Of a DNA stretch of 32,208 bases, positions 14,424 through 22,015 are shown piece after piece. Each line of letters opens with the position of its first letter. Position 1 is the stretch's first letter. This DNA is from an uncultured Treponema sp. (GTDB taxonomy: Bacteria > Spirochaetota > Spirochaetia > Treponematales > Treponemataceae): positions 1 through 32,208 of the forward strand of contig CAMVDX010000027.1 in assembly GCA_947166355.1 (NCBI GenBank), in the 5' to 3' direction. The notes below the pieces were generated by a model. That model was not told the DNA's origin. It saw only the letters and a program-made list of their open reading frames with translations, and did no database searches. The position numbers and the translations under genes are program-made.

Positions 14424-16472
14424 TTAGAACTGGTATTTAGCACCTATGCTTACGAAACTGTTCTTGCGCCAGCCGTAGAACTCGCTGTCTTCATCAGCAC
14501 AGTTGATAATCATTCCGCTTGCAGTGAGTGTAAGATTCTGATCAGGCTTATAAGCTAGCTTTGGCATTACAACAAGATCTCCGCGCTCAATTCCGTACAT
14601 AACAGTTACCTCAGGGGCAAGCTTATCATTCAGGAATGAAGTTGTAAGATTTGCTACAATTTTATCATTTGTATAACATTTCTTGTCATAATCAACATCA
14701 AGCTTTCCGTTATCCTTATTTTCATCACACTTTCCACCGTTCAGAATGTAAGTTCCAGTTTCCTGAACATTCAGGTTTGCATTCCAGAAAGGAAGGTCTA
14801 TATCAAATCCGCCGAGCCATGCAATTGAATTATTGTGTACCCATGGATTTGTACCATCTGTATCTTCTGTCAGATTATAAGCAAACTCACCGCGCACATT
14901 AAAGTGCCAGATAATTGAAGAAGCCTCAACTCCGAAAGTCTGTTTTTTGTCGTAAGCAAGAAACTTGTCAGATTCTGAAACGGCTCCATTTGTAAGATAA
15001 GTTGTAACAAAAGTATCCAGTTTTTCAGCATTTACAGAAGGCTGCTTATACCAGCCATTGTAATAGCTGATTCCCATATCAATCTGACCAAGAGTCCAGG
15101 TTGCACGTCCACCAAACTGACCGTATTTAAGAGTCCAAAGGTCTGGATATATTACATCAGGATTTGCAGAAAGGCTGTTTGCATTTGTAAGATAGTACAT
15201 GTACAAAGTACCGGCAGCTTTCGCCTCTTCTTTTGCCGCTGTATAAGCTGTAAGAGCCTTTTTCTCTGCTTCTACATAACTATCATAAGTTGTCTGAGCT
15301 GTAGCCTGAGCACCCATTGCGGCATAATAAGCCGCCGCTGCCTCTGAGTAGCCTTTACGAAGTTTTTCAAGATCTTCTGATGAAACATTCTGATTTACAG
15401 GATTCATAGCTGAAGGAGCATTATTCATAAACTGTTCATAATTCCAGGTAGCAGGAACTCCCGATGGAAGCTGACCTGCCTGAGCCATTTGAAGATATAT
15501 AGTATAAGCCTGGAAAGAAGCACACTCTCTTGTAAATTCTTCAAATGTGAAATTACCTTTTGTTCCCATCAAACTTTTTAAGGCAGCATTTGAATTCATT
15601 GCAGTTTTATAAGCTGCATATCCGTTTTGTAAAGTTTCATACTTACCCTTTACACCAGAAAAAGCTGTATTTGCCTGATTATACTTTGAATTTGCCAGAT
15701 CCAGAGCTGCCTTTGCCTTTTCTCTGGATTCTTTAGAAATTGTATATGCTGCACCGGCGCCGCCAACACTTGCAGTTGCAGTTGTATAGCGCTCGAATGC
15801 ATCCGCAACTTTCTTTGTTGCAGAAGCTGTTACCATCTCCTTAAGCATAGTAACCTGAGCCGGTGTCCAGCGGCCGCTTGTTGCAAAACGGTCAACCGGA
15901 AGAAGCGGAGTATAAACACCTTCAATATTCATATTTGCAAAAGGCAGACTGATTACACCCCGAACCATTGGTGTACTTATACGGCGGTCCAGATAATCAG
16001 GGATGATAAAATCAGAATAGTCGTCGGCATTAAAGTTGTCGAGAACGTGAAGCTTATCTCCCTTTCCCCAAACAACTTTCATTTTACCAGCTTCAAGAGT
16101 AAGGTTTCCAAAGTAGCCGCGAAGAACTGCTTCATCAATTACATCAAAGGGATGATTTTTGATTGTGTCTTCGTCCACCTTAAGCTTGAGCTCTACATCA
16201 GATTTATTTCCGCTGTATTTCAAATCAAGCTTTGCATCTGGAAGAGCCTTGATATCAATCTTGTCAGCGCCGTCTTTATTTTCTTTATCACTTGTATCAA
16301 CATAAGCGCGGATATCAACTTCTGCACTGCCGTTTACTTCAAGAGCAGAAGCAGCAGATGAAGAATCTCCGCCAAAATCACCGAAGTCTCCAAAACTGTC
16401 AAAGTCATCGGCGTAAGCAACGGCACCCAGCAAAAGTGCAGATGTTATAAGAATTATTTTGTTAAGTTTCAT
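14424..16472 (-). CDS. Outer-membrane beta-barrel protein with helical insert and D/F/G N-terminal repeat
   Basis: A 682-residue exported protein. The signal peptide (1-21, ending VAYA) is followed at once by DDFDSFGDFGDFGGDSSS. Alternating strands then suggest a barrel (VNGSAEVDIRAYVD, KLDLKYS, LTLEAGKMKVVWGKGD), interrupted by a long Ala-rich helical insert (about 205-430). More strands follow and the chain ends in a terminal aromatic (GAKYQF), typical of BAM substrates. The GK(M)xVVWGKGD segment recalls DUF1302-like outer-membrane proteins found next to RND exporters. AGGAG precedes the ATG. Placed downstream of the LolA-like and RND genes, it likely receives or passes their cargo. The shared D/F/G tract suggests contact with the RND loop. 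Confidence 0.8.
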   Translation of the reverse strand: MKLNKIILITSALLLGAVAYADDFDSFGDFGDFGGDSSSAASALEVNGSAEVDIRAYVDTSDKENKDGADKIDIKALPDAKLDLKYSGNKSDVELKLKVDEDTIKNHPFDVIDEAVLRGYFGNLTLEAGKMKVVWGKGDKLHVLDNFNADDYSDFIIPDYLDRRISTPMVRGVISLPFANMNIEGVYTPLLPVDRFATSGRWTPAQVTMLKEMVTASATKKVADAFERYTTATASVGGAGAAYTISKESREKAKAALDLANSKYNQANTAFSGVKGKYETLQNGYAAYKTAMNSNAALKSLMGTKGNFTFEEFTRECASFQAYTIYLQMAQAGQLPSGVPATWNYEQFMNNAPSAMNPVNQNVSSEDLEKLRKGYSEAAAAYYAAMGAQATAQTTYDSYVEAEKKALTAYTAAKEEAKAAGTLYMYYLTNANSLSANPDVIYPDLWTLKYGQFGGRATWTLGQIDMGISYYNGWYKQPSVNAEKLDTFVTTYLTNGAVSESDKFLAYDKKQTFGVEASSIIWHFNVRGEFAYNLTEDTDGTNPWVHNNSIAWLGGFDIDLPFWNANLNVQETGTYILNGGKCDENKDNGKLDVDYDKKCYTNDKIVANLTTSFLNDKLAPEVTVMYGIERGDLVVMPKLAYKPDQNLTLTASGMIINCADEDSEFYGWRKNSFVSIGAKYQF

Positions 16473-16491
16473 TATTTGAATCTCCTGTACA

Positions 16492-16571
16492 AGCTATTAG
16501 CCATAAGCAGTTAGCTGTTAGCCCGTATTCTTACAAACAACTAATTGCTAAAGGCTAATTGCTAACTGCTT
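16492..16571. repeat. TTAGC-type inverted repeat between transport genes
   Basis: AAGCAGTTAGC (16505-16515) and GCTAACTGCTT (16561-16571) are perfect inverted copies, with extra GCTATTAGC and GCTAATTGC words around them. A related cluster lies at 17388-17418 in the next gap of the same operon. Confidence 0.75.
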
Positions 16572-16575
16572 AAAC

Positions 16576-17367
16576 CTATTTTCCTGTTGTCAAAAAGTTC
16601 TGTGTAAATACTCTGTCTGGGAGAGGCTTATCAACTTCTACCTTAAGAATCTTAAGAGTTGTGCTGTGGCCGGTCTGAACGTTCTTGAGCTTGTTTTCCA
16701 TTGGCATGTCGTAACCGTCGATTTTCTGAATGTTCAAAACTTCGAGAACCTTCACCAGCTTATCGTTCTTGTCGTACATTTCTGTGTGGATTGGATACAT
16801 TGTTTCTTTATCAACCCATACCATGCGGTAGTTGTACTGTGTTCCCTTTTTATCGTGAGGAATCTCTTTGATTACATAGCAGTCGTACTCCTTGCCACTT
16901 TCAACAGTCATCTTTTCTTCGCGAAGATACTCGTGGTCATCTTCAGAAACATCACGTGTAGAAAGATCATCATAAGTTGCATCTGAACCCATGAATGATT
17001 TTGAACCTTCGCTAGAGTTTACACGGCGAACTGATTTTAAAGATGGCAGATAAATGAACTTGTCATCCGGTCCCTTGTCATTTGTAATCTGAAGGAAGCG
17101 GGTATCCTTTACGTTAGCAGGTCCTTTGAAGTCCATTACAACATAAGTTTTGCCGTCGGCTTCTTTTCCGTACTCAATAATCTGACGGTCTTCTTTTGAA
17201 CCGTTCTTATCCTCAAGGCTCATAATAACCTGGCTGCGAGAGAAGCTAGGCTTTTTGAAGTCTGCTACGGTTGTCATAATTTCAGTTCCCTTTGCGTCGG
17301 CGAAAGCCAGATTTCCGATTACTGCAAGTGCAGCAGCGATTAATGTAATTTTTCTTGTTCTTTTCAT
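16576..17367 (-). CDS. LolA-like periplasmic lipoprotein-sorting family protein (COG2834)
   Basis: A 263-residue protein with a signal peptide (about 1-23, ending LAFA) and the continuous beta-sheet pattern of the LolA/LppX-like fold: SRSQVIMSLED, RQIIEYGKEADGKTYVVMDF, DKFIYLPSLKSVRRV, KSFMGSDATYDDL, YNYRMVWVDKETMYPIHTEMYD. The KSFMGSDATYDDL segment is characteristic of COG2834 proteins that accompany MMPL/RND exporters. These are thought to shuttle lipids or hydrophobic cargo across the periplasm. AAGGAG lies 7 nt before the ATG. Located between the RND and the outer-membrane gene, it would be the periplasmic carrier. Confidence 0.88.
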   Translation of the reverse strand: MKRTRKITLIAAALAVIGNLAFADAKGTEIMTTVADFKKPSFSRSQVIMSLEDKNGSKEDRQIIEYGKEADGKTYVVMDFKGPANVKDTRFLQITNDKGPDDKFIYLPSLKSVRRVNSSEGSKSFMGSDATYDDLSTRDVSEDDHEYLREEKMTVESGKEYDCYVIKEIPHDKKGTQYNYRMVWVDKETMYPIHTEMYDKNDKLVKVLEVLNIQKIDGYDMPMENKLKNVQTGHSTTLKILKVEVDKPLPDRVFTQNFLTTGK

Positions 17368-17387
17368 ATTTTGTCTCCTTATATTTA

Positions 17388-17418
17388 AGCTATTAGCTAA
17401 TAGCTATTAGCTGTTAGC
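17388..17418. repeat. GCTATTAGCTAATAGC repeat cluster
   Basis: Overlapping GCTATTAGC / GCTAATAGC words form a nested palindrome just before the LolA-like gene, matching words at 16492-16571. Confidence 0.7.
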
Positions 17419-17452
17419 AGATTACACTAAACTAACAACTAACCGTTATCTA

Positions 17453-20305
17453 CTAATGATTTTTAGTCTTCTTTGAAATGAACTTAGGTTCGAACACATT
17501 CAAAATTCCCGGAATGATTGTCATTGCAAGGTAGCTTGATGTGAACATTACGATTGCAACCAGTACACCGATGTAACGGAGTACGACGAACTTAGAGAAG
17601 CAGAGAACGAGGAAGCCAAGTCCTACTGCAAGTGCGTTTGTTACAATTCCGTGGCCGCTCTTGCGGAAAGTCTCGCGGGTAACAATTTCCAGGTTATCTG
17701 ATTTTGCACGCTCTTCCTTGTAAGTTGTAAGGAAGTGAATTGTGTAGTCGATACCAACACCAACTGCAACAGAAGCAATGATACTTGTTACAAGGTCAAG
17801 GTTGATTCCGGCAAAGCCCATTACCATATAGTTCAAAAGAATTGCAAGGGCAAGAGGAACCGCACCAACAAGGCCAGCCCAGGCAGAACTAAAGGCAATT
17901 GTGATGATGATGAATACAGAGATGAGTGAAATCAAAAGGCTCTGAACCTGGCTTGATACAATCATCTTTGTCATTGTGTATTCCATTTCGCCGGCACCTG
18001 TTGCTTCGATTGTGTAGCCTTCCGGGAAGTGCTCTGCGGCAAAGTTCTTTGCAGCGGCGATGATGTCGCCGGTTTCTTCAGTTGAGTGATTGCGGAGCTG
18101 GCAGGTAACACGCATTACACGAGGGCTCATATCATCATCAATAAAGCGGTCAAGAGAACCTGAGAGCAAGGTAAGATAACCGTTTACTACACCGGAGAGT
18201 TCTTCGCGGGTTGGAACCGGATACTTTGCAGGATCATAAGGAATCTCATAATATGCCATTCCGTTGTAGTTACACTCTTTTTCAAGAGCGGCAAGCATCT
18301 TTTCCGGTGTAGCATTTTTTGCTCCGGCTTCGATGTAAGCACGGTTGAGCATTGCAAGAACTTCCTGAGTTGTCATTGGCTGAGAAAGCTTCTGAGCATA
18401 TTCGATGTTTGGGTCAACCCAGTCTGTATCTACAGCGACGGCAGTTTCTGAAGAGTCTCCGAAGTCTCCAAAATCATCGAAGCCATCGTCAACGGCAAAG
18501 TCATCTCCAAAGTCACCAAAATCGCCGAAGTCATCAAAGCTGTCAAAGTCATCAAAGGAATCAAGACTCTCGGTATTTGCAGTCTGTGGCAAAAGCATAG
18601 AGTCATCGCCGGCATCTCCGCCAGCCCCTGAGACCTCCGCACTCTCCAGAGTTTCCGCACTCGGAACATGCCATACCTGATTAATTCGCTTAATGAAAGT
18701 TGTGAAAGAAACAATCTTACCGATTCCATCATAATTGTCTGCAAGGTAAGTCTGCATATCATCAACAGCCTTCAAAATCTCAGGCTTTGTAAGGTCGCCC
18801 TTTTCCTGACCGGAAATTGTAAAGTAAAGGCTGTTAGTTCCGGCAAAGTTTTCATCAATAGATTTAATATCCTGACGAAGCTGGCAGTTTTCCGGGAAGT
18901 AATTTACAATCGCAGTATCAATCTTGAGCATGCGAAGTCCAACATAAGAAATACCACAGATTACAAGAGTAAAGAGAACAAGACGAACACGGCTGCCACA
19001 GAAGAAGTGATAAATACTGTAAAGAGTATTTCCACTTGCTTCCTTCATCTCCTTTCCGCCGGCAAGCTGACGGGCACGCTCAAGTTTTCTTGCGACCTTT
19101 TCTGTAAGATGCTTCATCTTCTCACGACCAGCCTGTACTTTCTTAAAATCCTTAGTCAAAAGCAAAGCCGGAATAAAAGTGATAGAAAGAAGGAGAGCAA
19201 TACCAACACCAATTGCAGTGAAGATTGCAAAACTGTGCAGAGGCTCAATAGGACTTGAAACGAGGGAGATAAAGCCCACGATTGTAGTAATGCCGGCCAG
19301 GAGGACAGCCTTCATTACTTCTTTGAGTCCGGCAAAAATTGCCTCTTCATATTTTTCACGGGTAAGCTCTCCTTCTACCCCATCAAGTGCAACATAATAA
19401 TGTGTAAGAACATGAATACCGTAAGCCGAACCTACCGCAATCAGAGCAACCGGAATAACGCTGGAAACCAGAGTAAAAGTGATTCCAAGCACAGCCATAA
19501 GTCCCATTGTCCATGCTGCAGACATAACAACTGTGATAAGTGGAAGCAGAGTTCCGTCCAGTGTCTTAAAGCTGAAGAAGAGCGACAACAGAACAACAAT
19601 GATTACAAGCGGAATCAAAGCACACAAATCTGAAATCATAAACTTACGTGCGCTCTCGGCAACTACAGGATCGCCGTAAATCTTGCACTTAAGAGGATGA
19701 CCTTCTACTTCTTCCAAAACTACAGCCCTAACCTCTTCCAGGATTTTCTGCTGACGTTCAGCATCTGTAATTTTTGATGTCGCTTTTTCTTCCGGTGTCA
19801 TTGAGTGAACAGTAATCTGCATCTGTGTTGCAGTGTTATCGTCATTCACAATAACGCGGTTATACATATCGCTCCATTCTGCAAGTCGGCCTTCAAGCTG
19901 AGCAATATCTTCTGCCGAACCGGTATAGGTATCTGGAATCAGCTGACTGGCAGAAATTGAACCATCCGATTCACAGACATAATCAATATGAGTAAGCGAA
20001 TCAACTCCCTCAATCTGAGGAAGTTCCAGAACTCTGTCAGAAATTTTTCTGACAACTTCAATATTTTCCGGGGTAAGAACTGTACCATGAGTTGATTCAA
20101 GACTTACACCAATAACAATCATACTTCCAAACTGGTCTTCAGTTTCGGTCAGACGAGTATAAGAAGCATCTTTTTGTGGAAGGAACTGACGGATTGAGTT
20201 ATCAATTCCAAGGCTTGTTACAAAGAAGCCAAAAACGCCTGTGAGAATCACACAGACAGCAATGATAATCCACGGGCGCTTAAAAAAAGCTCTAGCTGCT
20301 TTCAT
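17453..20305 (-). CDS. MMPL-family RND exporter with D/F/G-rich periplasmic insert
   Basis: A 950-residue inner-membrane transporter with two repeats of one TM, a large periplasmic loop and a five-TM bundle, as in HAE3/MMPL proteins. Clear bundles are visible around FMISDLCALIPLVIIVVLLS and SLLISLISVFIIITIAFSS, and the conserved VASVAVGVGIDYTIHFLTTY and ALIAVGSAYGIHVLTHYY segments include the proton-relay region. The second periplasmic loop carries an unusual Asp/Phe/Gly tract at residues about 580-619. Start 20305 is preferred because AGGAGA lies 6 nt before it; ATG 20326 would precede that site. It shares an operon with the LolA-like and outer-membrane genes and is divergent from an ArsR regulator. 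Cargo is unknown, possibly lipid. Confidence 0.92.
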   Translation of the reverse strand: MKAARAFFKRPWIIIAVCVILTGVFGFFVTSLGIDNSIRQFLPQKDASYTRLTETEDQFGSMIVIGVSLESTHGTVLTPENIEVVRKISDRVLELPQIEGVDSLTHIDYVCESDGSISASQLIPDTYTGSAEDIAQLEGRLAEWSDMYNRVIVNDDNTATQMQITVHSMTPEEKATSKITDAERQQKILEEVRAVVLEEVEGHPLKCKIYGDPVVAESARKFMISDLCALIPLVIIVVLLSLFFSFKTLDGTLLPLITVVMSAAWTMGLMAVLGITFTLVSSVIPVALIAVGSAYGIHVLTHYYVALDGVEGELTREKYEEAIFAGLKEVMKAVLLAGITTIVGFISLVSSPIEPLHSFAIFTAIGVGIALLLSITFIPALLLTKDFKKVQAGREKMKHLTEKVARKLERARQLAGGKEMKEASGNTLYSIYHFFCGSRVRLVLFTLVICGISYVGLRMLKIDTAIVNYFPENCQLRQDIKSIDENFAGTNSLYFTISGQEKGDLTKPEILKAVDDMQTYLADNYDGIGKIVSFTTFIKRINQVWHVPSAETLESAEVSGAGGDAGDDSMLLPQTANTESLDSFDDFDSFDDFGDFGDFGDDFAVDDGFDDFGDFGDSSETAVAVDTDWVDPNIEYAQKLSQPMTTQEVLAMLNRAYIEAGAKNATPEKMLAALEKECNYNGMAYYEIPYDPAKYPVPTREELSGVVNGYLTLLSGSLDRFIDDDMSPRVMRVTCQLRNHSTEETGDIIAAAKNFAAEHFPEGYTIEATGAGEMEYTMTKMIVSSQVQSLLISLISVFIIITIAFSSAWAGLVGAVPLALAILLNYMVMGFAGINLDLVTSIIASVAVGVGIDYTIHFLTTYKEERAKSDNLEIVTRETFRKSGHGIVTNALAVGLGFLVLCFSKFVVLRYIGVLVAIVMFTSSYLAMTIIPGILNVFEPKFISKKTKNH

Positions 20306-20338
20306 GTAAAATCTCCTTTTGTTCATCCGTTTAATATC

Positions 20339-20350
20339 TTAAACGTTTAA
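20339..20350. promoter_or_regulatory. Operator-like palindrome TTAAACGTTTAA
   Basis: A perfect 12-bp palindrome 34 nt before the RND start codon. Its GTTTAA half-site matches the larger palindrome at 20403-20434, consistent with one repressor controlling both directions. Confidence 0.55.
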
Positions 20351-20402
20351 ACTCTATAACAAAGAATATAATAAGAGCAGCTTTTAAAGTCAAGAAAATT
20401 TT

Positions 20403-20434
20403 GATTAAATGTTTAATAATTTAAACATTTAATC
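20403..20434. promoter_or_regulatory. Operator for the ArsR-type regulator
   Basis: GATTAAATGTTTAA and its inverted copy TTAAACATTTAATC give 14-bp arms around a 4-nt AT centre. It ends 3 nt before the -35 of the regulator gene and lies between the divergent genes, the typical place for an ArsR-type autoregulated operator. Confidence 0.65.
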
Positions 20435-20437
20435 AGG

Positions 20438-20466
20438 TTGACAATTAGATCTTTTCGAATTATTCT
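20438..20466 (+). promoter_or_regulatory. Promoter of the ArsR-type gene
   Basis: TTGACA (20438-20443), a 17-nt spacer, then TATTCT (20461-20466). The 5' leader can form a hairpin (20470-20479 with 20493-20502, 9 of 10 pairs) directly before the Shine-Dalgarno, which might limit translation. Confidence 0.7.
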
Positions 20467-20515
20467 TAATTGAGGCGGTATTGACTGGCTCAACCACCTC
20501 AAAAAGGAGACCACC

Positions 20516-20866
20516 ATGATAGATAAAGCTGAAATCAAAAAAACGCTGAAAACCTTTAATGCCTGCGTTCCCTTCTTTATTGCCATGAGTGACGAATACC
20601 GTCAGCAGCTGATTATGGATATTGCAGAAGCCGGAAAAGAAGGCATAAATGTTTCTAATCTCTCTGCAAAATCAAAGCTTTCACGTCCCGCAATTTCACA
20701 TCATCTGAAAGTTCTTAAGGATGCAGGACTTATCAAGCCGCTAAAAATTGGTACACAGATTTTCTATCAGCTGAATTTAAGCGATAATTTTAAGACTATT
20801 TCAAATTTAATAAACTCGATGGAAAGTATTTTGCAAAAAATAAATGAAATTGATTCTGTAAAATAA
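20516..20866 (+). CDS. ArsR-family winged-HTH repressor
   Basis: A 116-residue regulator with the ArsR winged helix: INVSNLSAKSKLSRPAISHHLKVLKDAGLI, then a wing KPLKIGTQIFYQL and a C-terminal dimer helix. The ELCVCDL metal-binding motif of classical ArsR proteins is absent and only one Cys is present, so the signal is probably not a thiophilic metal. AAGGAGA precedes the ATG. It is divergent from the RND operon with palindromes between them, so it most likely represses both itself and the exporter. Confidence 0.9.
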   Translation: MIDKAEIKKTLKTFNACVPFFIAMSDEYRQQLIMDIAEAGKEGINVSNLSAKSKLSRPAISHHLKVLKDAGLIKPLKIGTQIFYQLNLSDNFKTISNLINSMESILQKINEIDSVK

Positions 20867-20867
20867 T

Positions 20868-21021
20868 TGATTGCTTCGCCTTCCGTCATTGCGAGGAGCC
20901 CGATAGGGCGACGCGGCAATCCATTATTATAGATTGCTTCGCCATGCTCGCAATGACGTTAAATGGCAGCCCACGCAATTGCGTGAAGTCGTCATTGCGA
21001 GGAGCAGAGCGACGAAGCAAT
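20868..21021. repeat. REP-like array after the ArsR gene
   Basis: At least four copies of GATTGCTTCG(CC) / GTCATTGCGAGGAGC in alternating orientation begin directly after the regulator's stop. GCCCACGCAATTGCGTGAAG in the middle is a further small palindrome. Confidence 0.85.
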
Positions 21022-21067
21022 ACGAGTTGTCAAGGCACGCTTTCGCTTAAAGCCTTGACTAACTCGT
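21022..21067. terminator. Hairpin between convergent ArsR and rsmE genes
   Basis: ACGAGTTGTCAAGGC (21022-21036) pairs with GCCTTGACTAACTCGT (21052-21067) with one bulged base, followed by TTTT. A second imperfect hairpin (21071-21080 with 21089-21098) comes right after. Together they could end transcripts from both sides. Confidence 0.5.
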
Positions 21068-21101
21068 TTTGAGACTTGATTTTTAATCATCAAGCCTCAA
21101 T

Positions 21102-21845
21102 CTATATTATCCCGACCTCGGAAAGGATTATCGCACCCGCAACAGTAGCTGCAGTTTCTGTTCTCATAATTCTTTCGCCCATTCCGCAGCGAACAAAGCC
21201 TTTTGATTCAAGCAGTTTTCGTTCTCTGTCTGTCCAGCCGCGTTCACTGCCAATTGCCGCAACTATCCGCGGCCCGCATTCTGTTCCAGCACTCCCCTGC
21301 TTTACAGCGTCAGCCAGCCGCGCCACCGGATTCACATTATCCAAAGCAAGCAGAAGCCCGCTGCCATCGTTACATACAGCCGAAAGACATTCATCAAGCG
21401 TTTTATAAAGACAGAGCTCCGGCACATGTGTACTTCCAGCCTGAACAGTTCCATCCAGAAGCATTTTATAAGCCGAGCCGTGTTCCACCAGATTAGACTG
21501 CATATAAGATTTTTCGCCCAGGTCTGTTCCCGTCAAATGAACACGGCAAACTCCAAGTGCTGCTATATCGCGCAAAAGCCGTTTCAGCTGAATAGGCCGC
21601 GGAAATCCAATAATCATTTCAAGAGAAGTAAGAGGCTTTCCATCTCCGCCGGCAGTAAACTCAAAGCTTATTTCTTTATCATCGCGGCCGGTAATCTTCG
21701 CCACCCCACTCTGACCGCCAATAATTCCGGCTGTAAAGCTGTCACCAACCGATTTATGCAGCACTTTGATAATATGCTGGGCACGTTCATCGCGCAAAGG
21801 AAGAGGCTTTAAAATTTCATCTTGTGAAAATAAACAGATATTCAT
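21102..21845 (-). CDS. rsmE: 16S rRNA (uracil-N3) methyltransferase RsmE
   Basis: A 247-residue SPOUT-class methyltransferase matching RsmE, which methylates U1498 of 16S rRNA. The N-terminal PUA-like part contains DERAQHIIKVLHKSVGD. The C-terminal knot has AIGSERGWTDRERKLLESKGF and GERIMRTETAATVAGAII, the family's SAM-binding signatures. Length is normal. Repeat arrays flank it on both sides, so it may be transcribed alone. Confidence 0.95.
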   Translation of the reverse strand: MNICLFSQDEILKPLPLRDERAQHIIKVLHKSVGDSFTAGIIGGQSGVAKITGRDDKEISFEFTAGGDGKPLTSLEMIIGFPRPIQLKRLLRDIAALGVCRVHLTGTDLGEKSYMQSNLVEHGSAYKMLLDGTVQAGSTHVPELCLYKTLDECLSAVCNDGSGLLLALDNVNPVARLADAVKQGSAGTECGPRIVAAIGSERGWTDRERKLLESKGFVRCGMGERIMRTETAATVAGAIILSEVGII

Positions 21846-21896
21846 AAATATTGCCCGTCACCCCATGCCGTCATTCTGTTCCAGTTCATCATTTTC

Positions 21897-21982
21897 GTCA
21901 TTGCGAGGAGTGTAACGACGAAGCAATCTATAAAGCAATCAATATCACGGATTGCTTCACTGCTTCGCAATTCGCAATGACG
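21897..21982. repeat. REP-like array between rsmE and the TPR gene
   Basis: GTCATTGCGAGGAGTGTAAC, GACGAAGCAATC and the inverted GATTGCTTC...CGCAATGACG words form a BIME-like composite of the same family as the other arrays. Confidence 0.85.
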
Positions 21983-22015
21983 ATAAAAGAAATCGTAAGA
22001 ACCAACTCCCCTTAT

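Noticed and set aside
14274..14558. Plus-strand frame of 94 residues starting MYYWGREN
   Set aside because: It consists mostly of translated REP-like repeats and the antisense of the outer-membrane gene.
18352..18680. Ser/Lys/Pro-rich and Gln/Ser/His-rich plus-strand frames
   Set aside because: They are the reverse reading of the Asp/Phe/Gly tract of the RND exporter.
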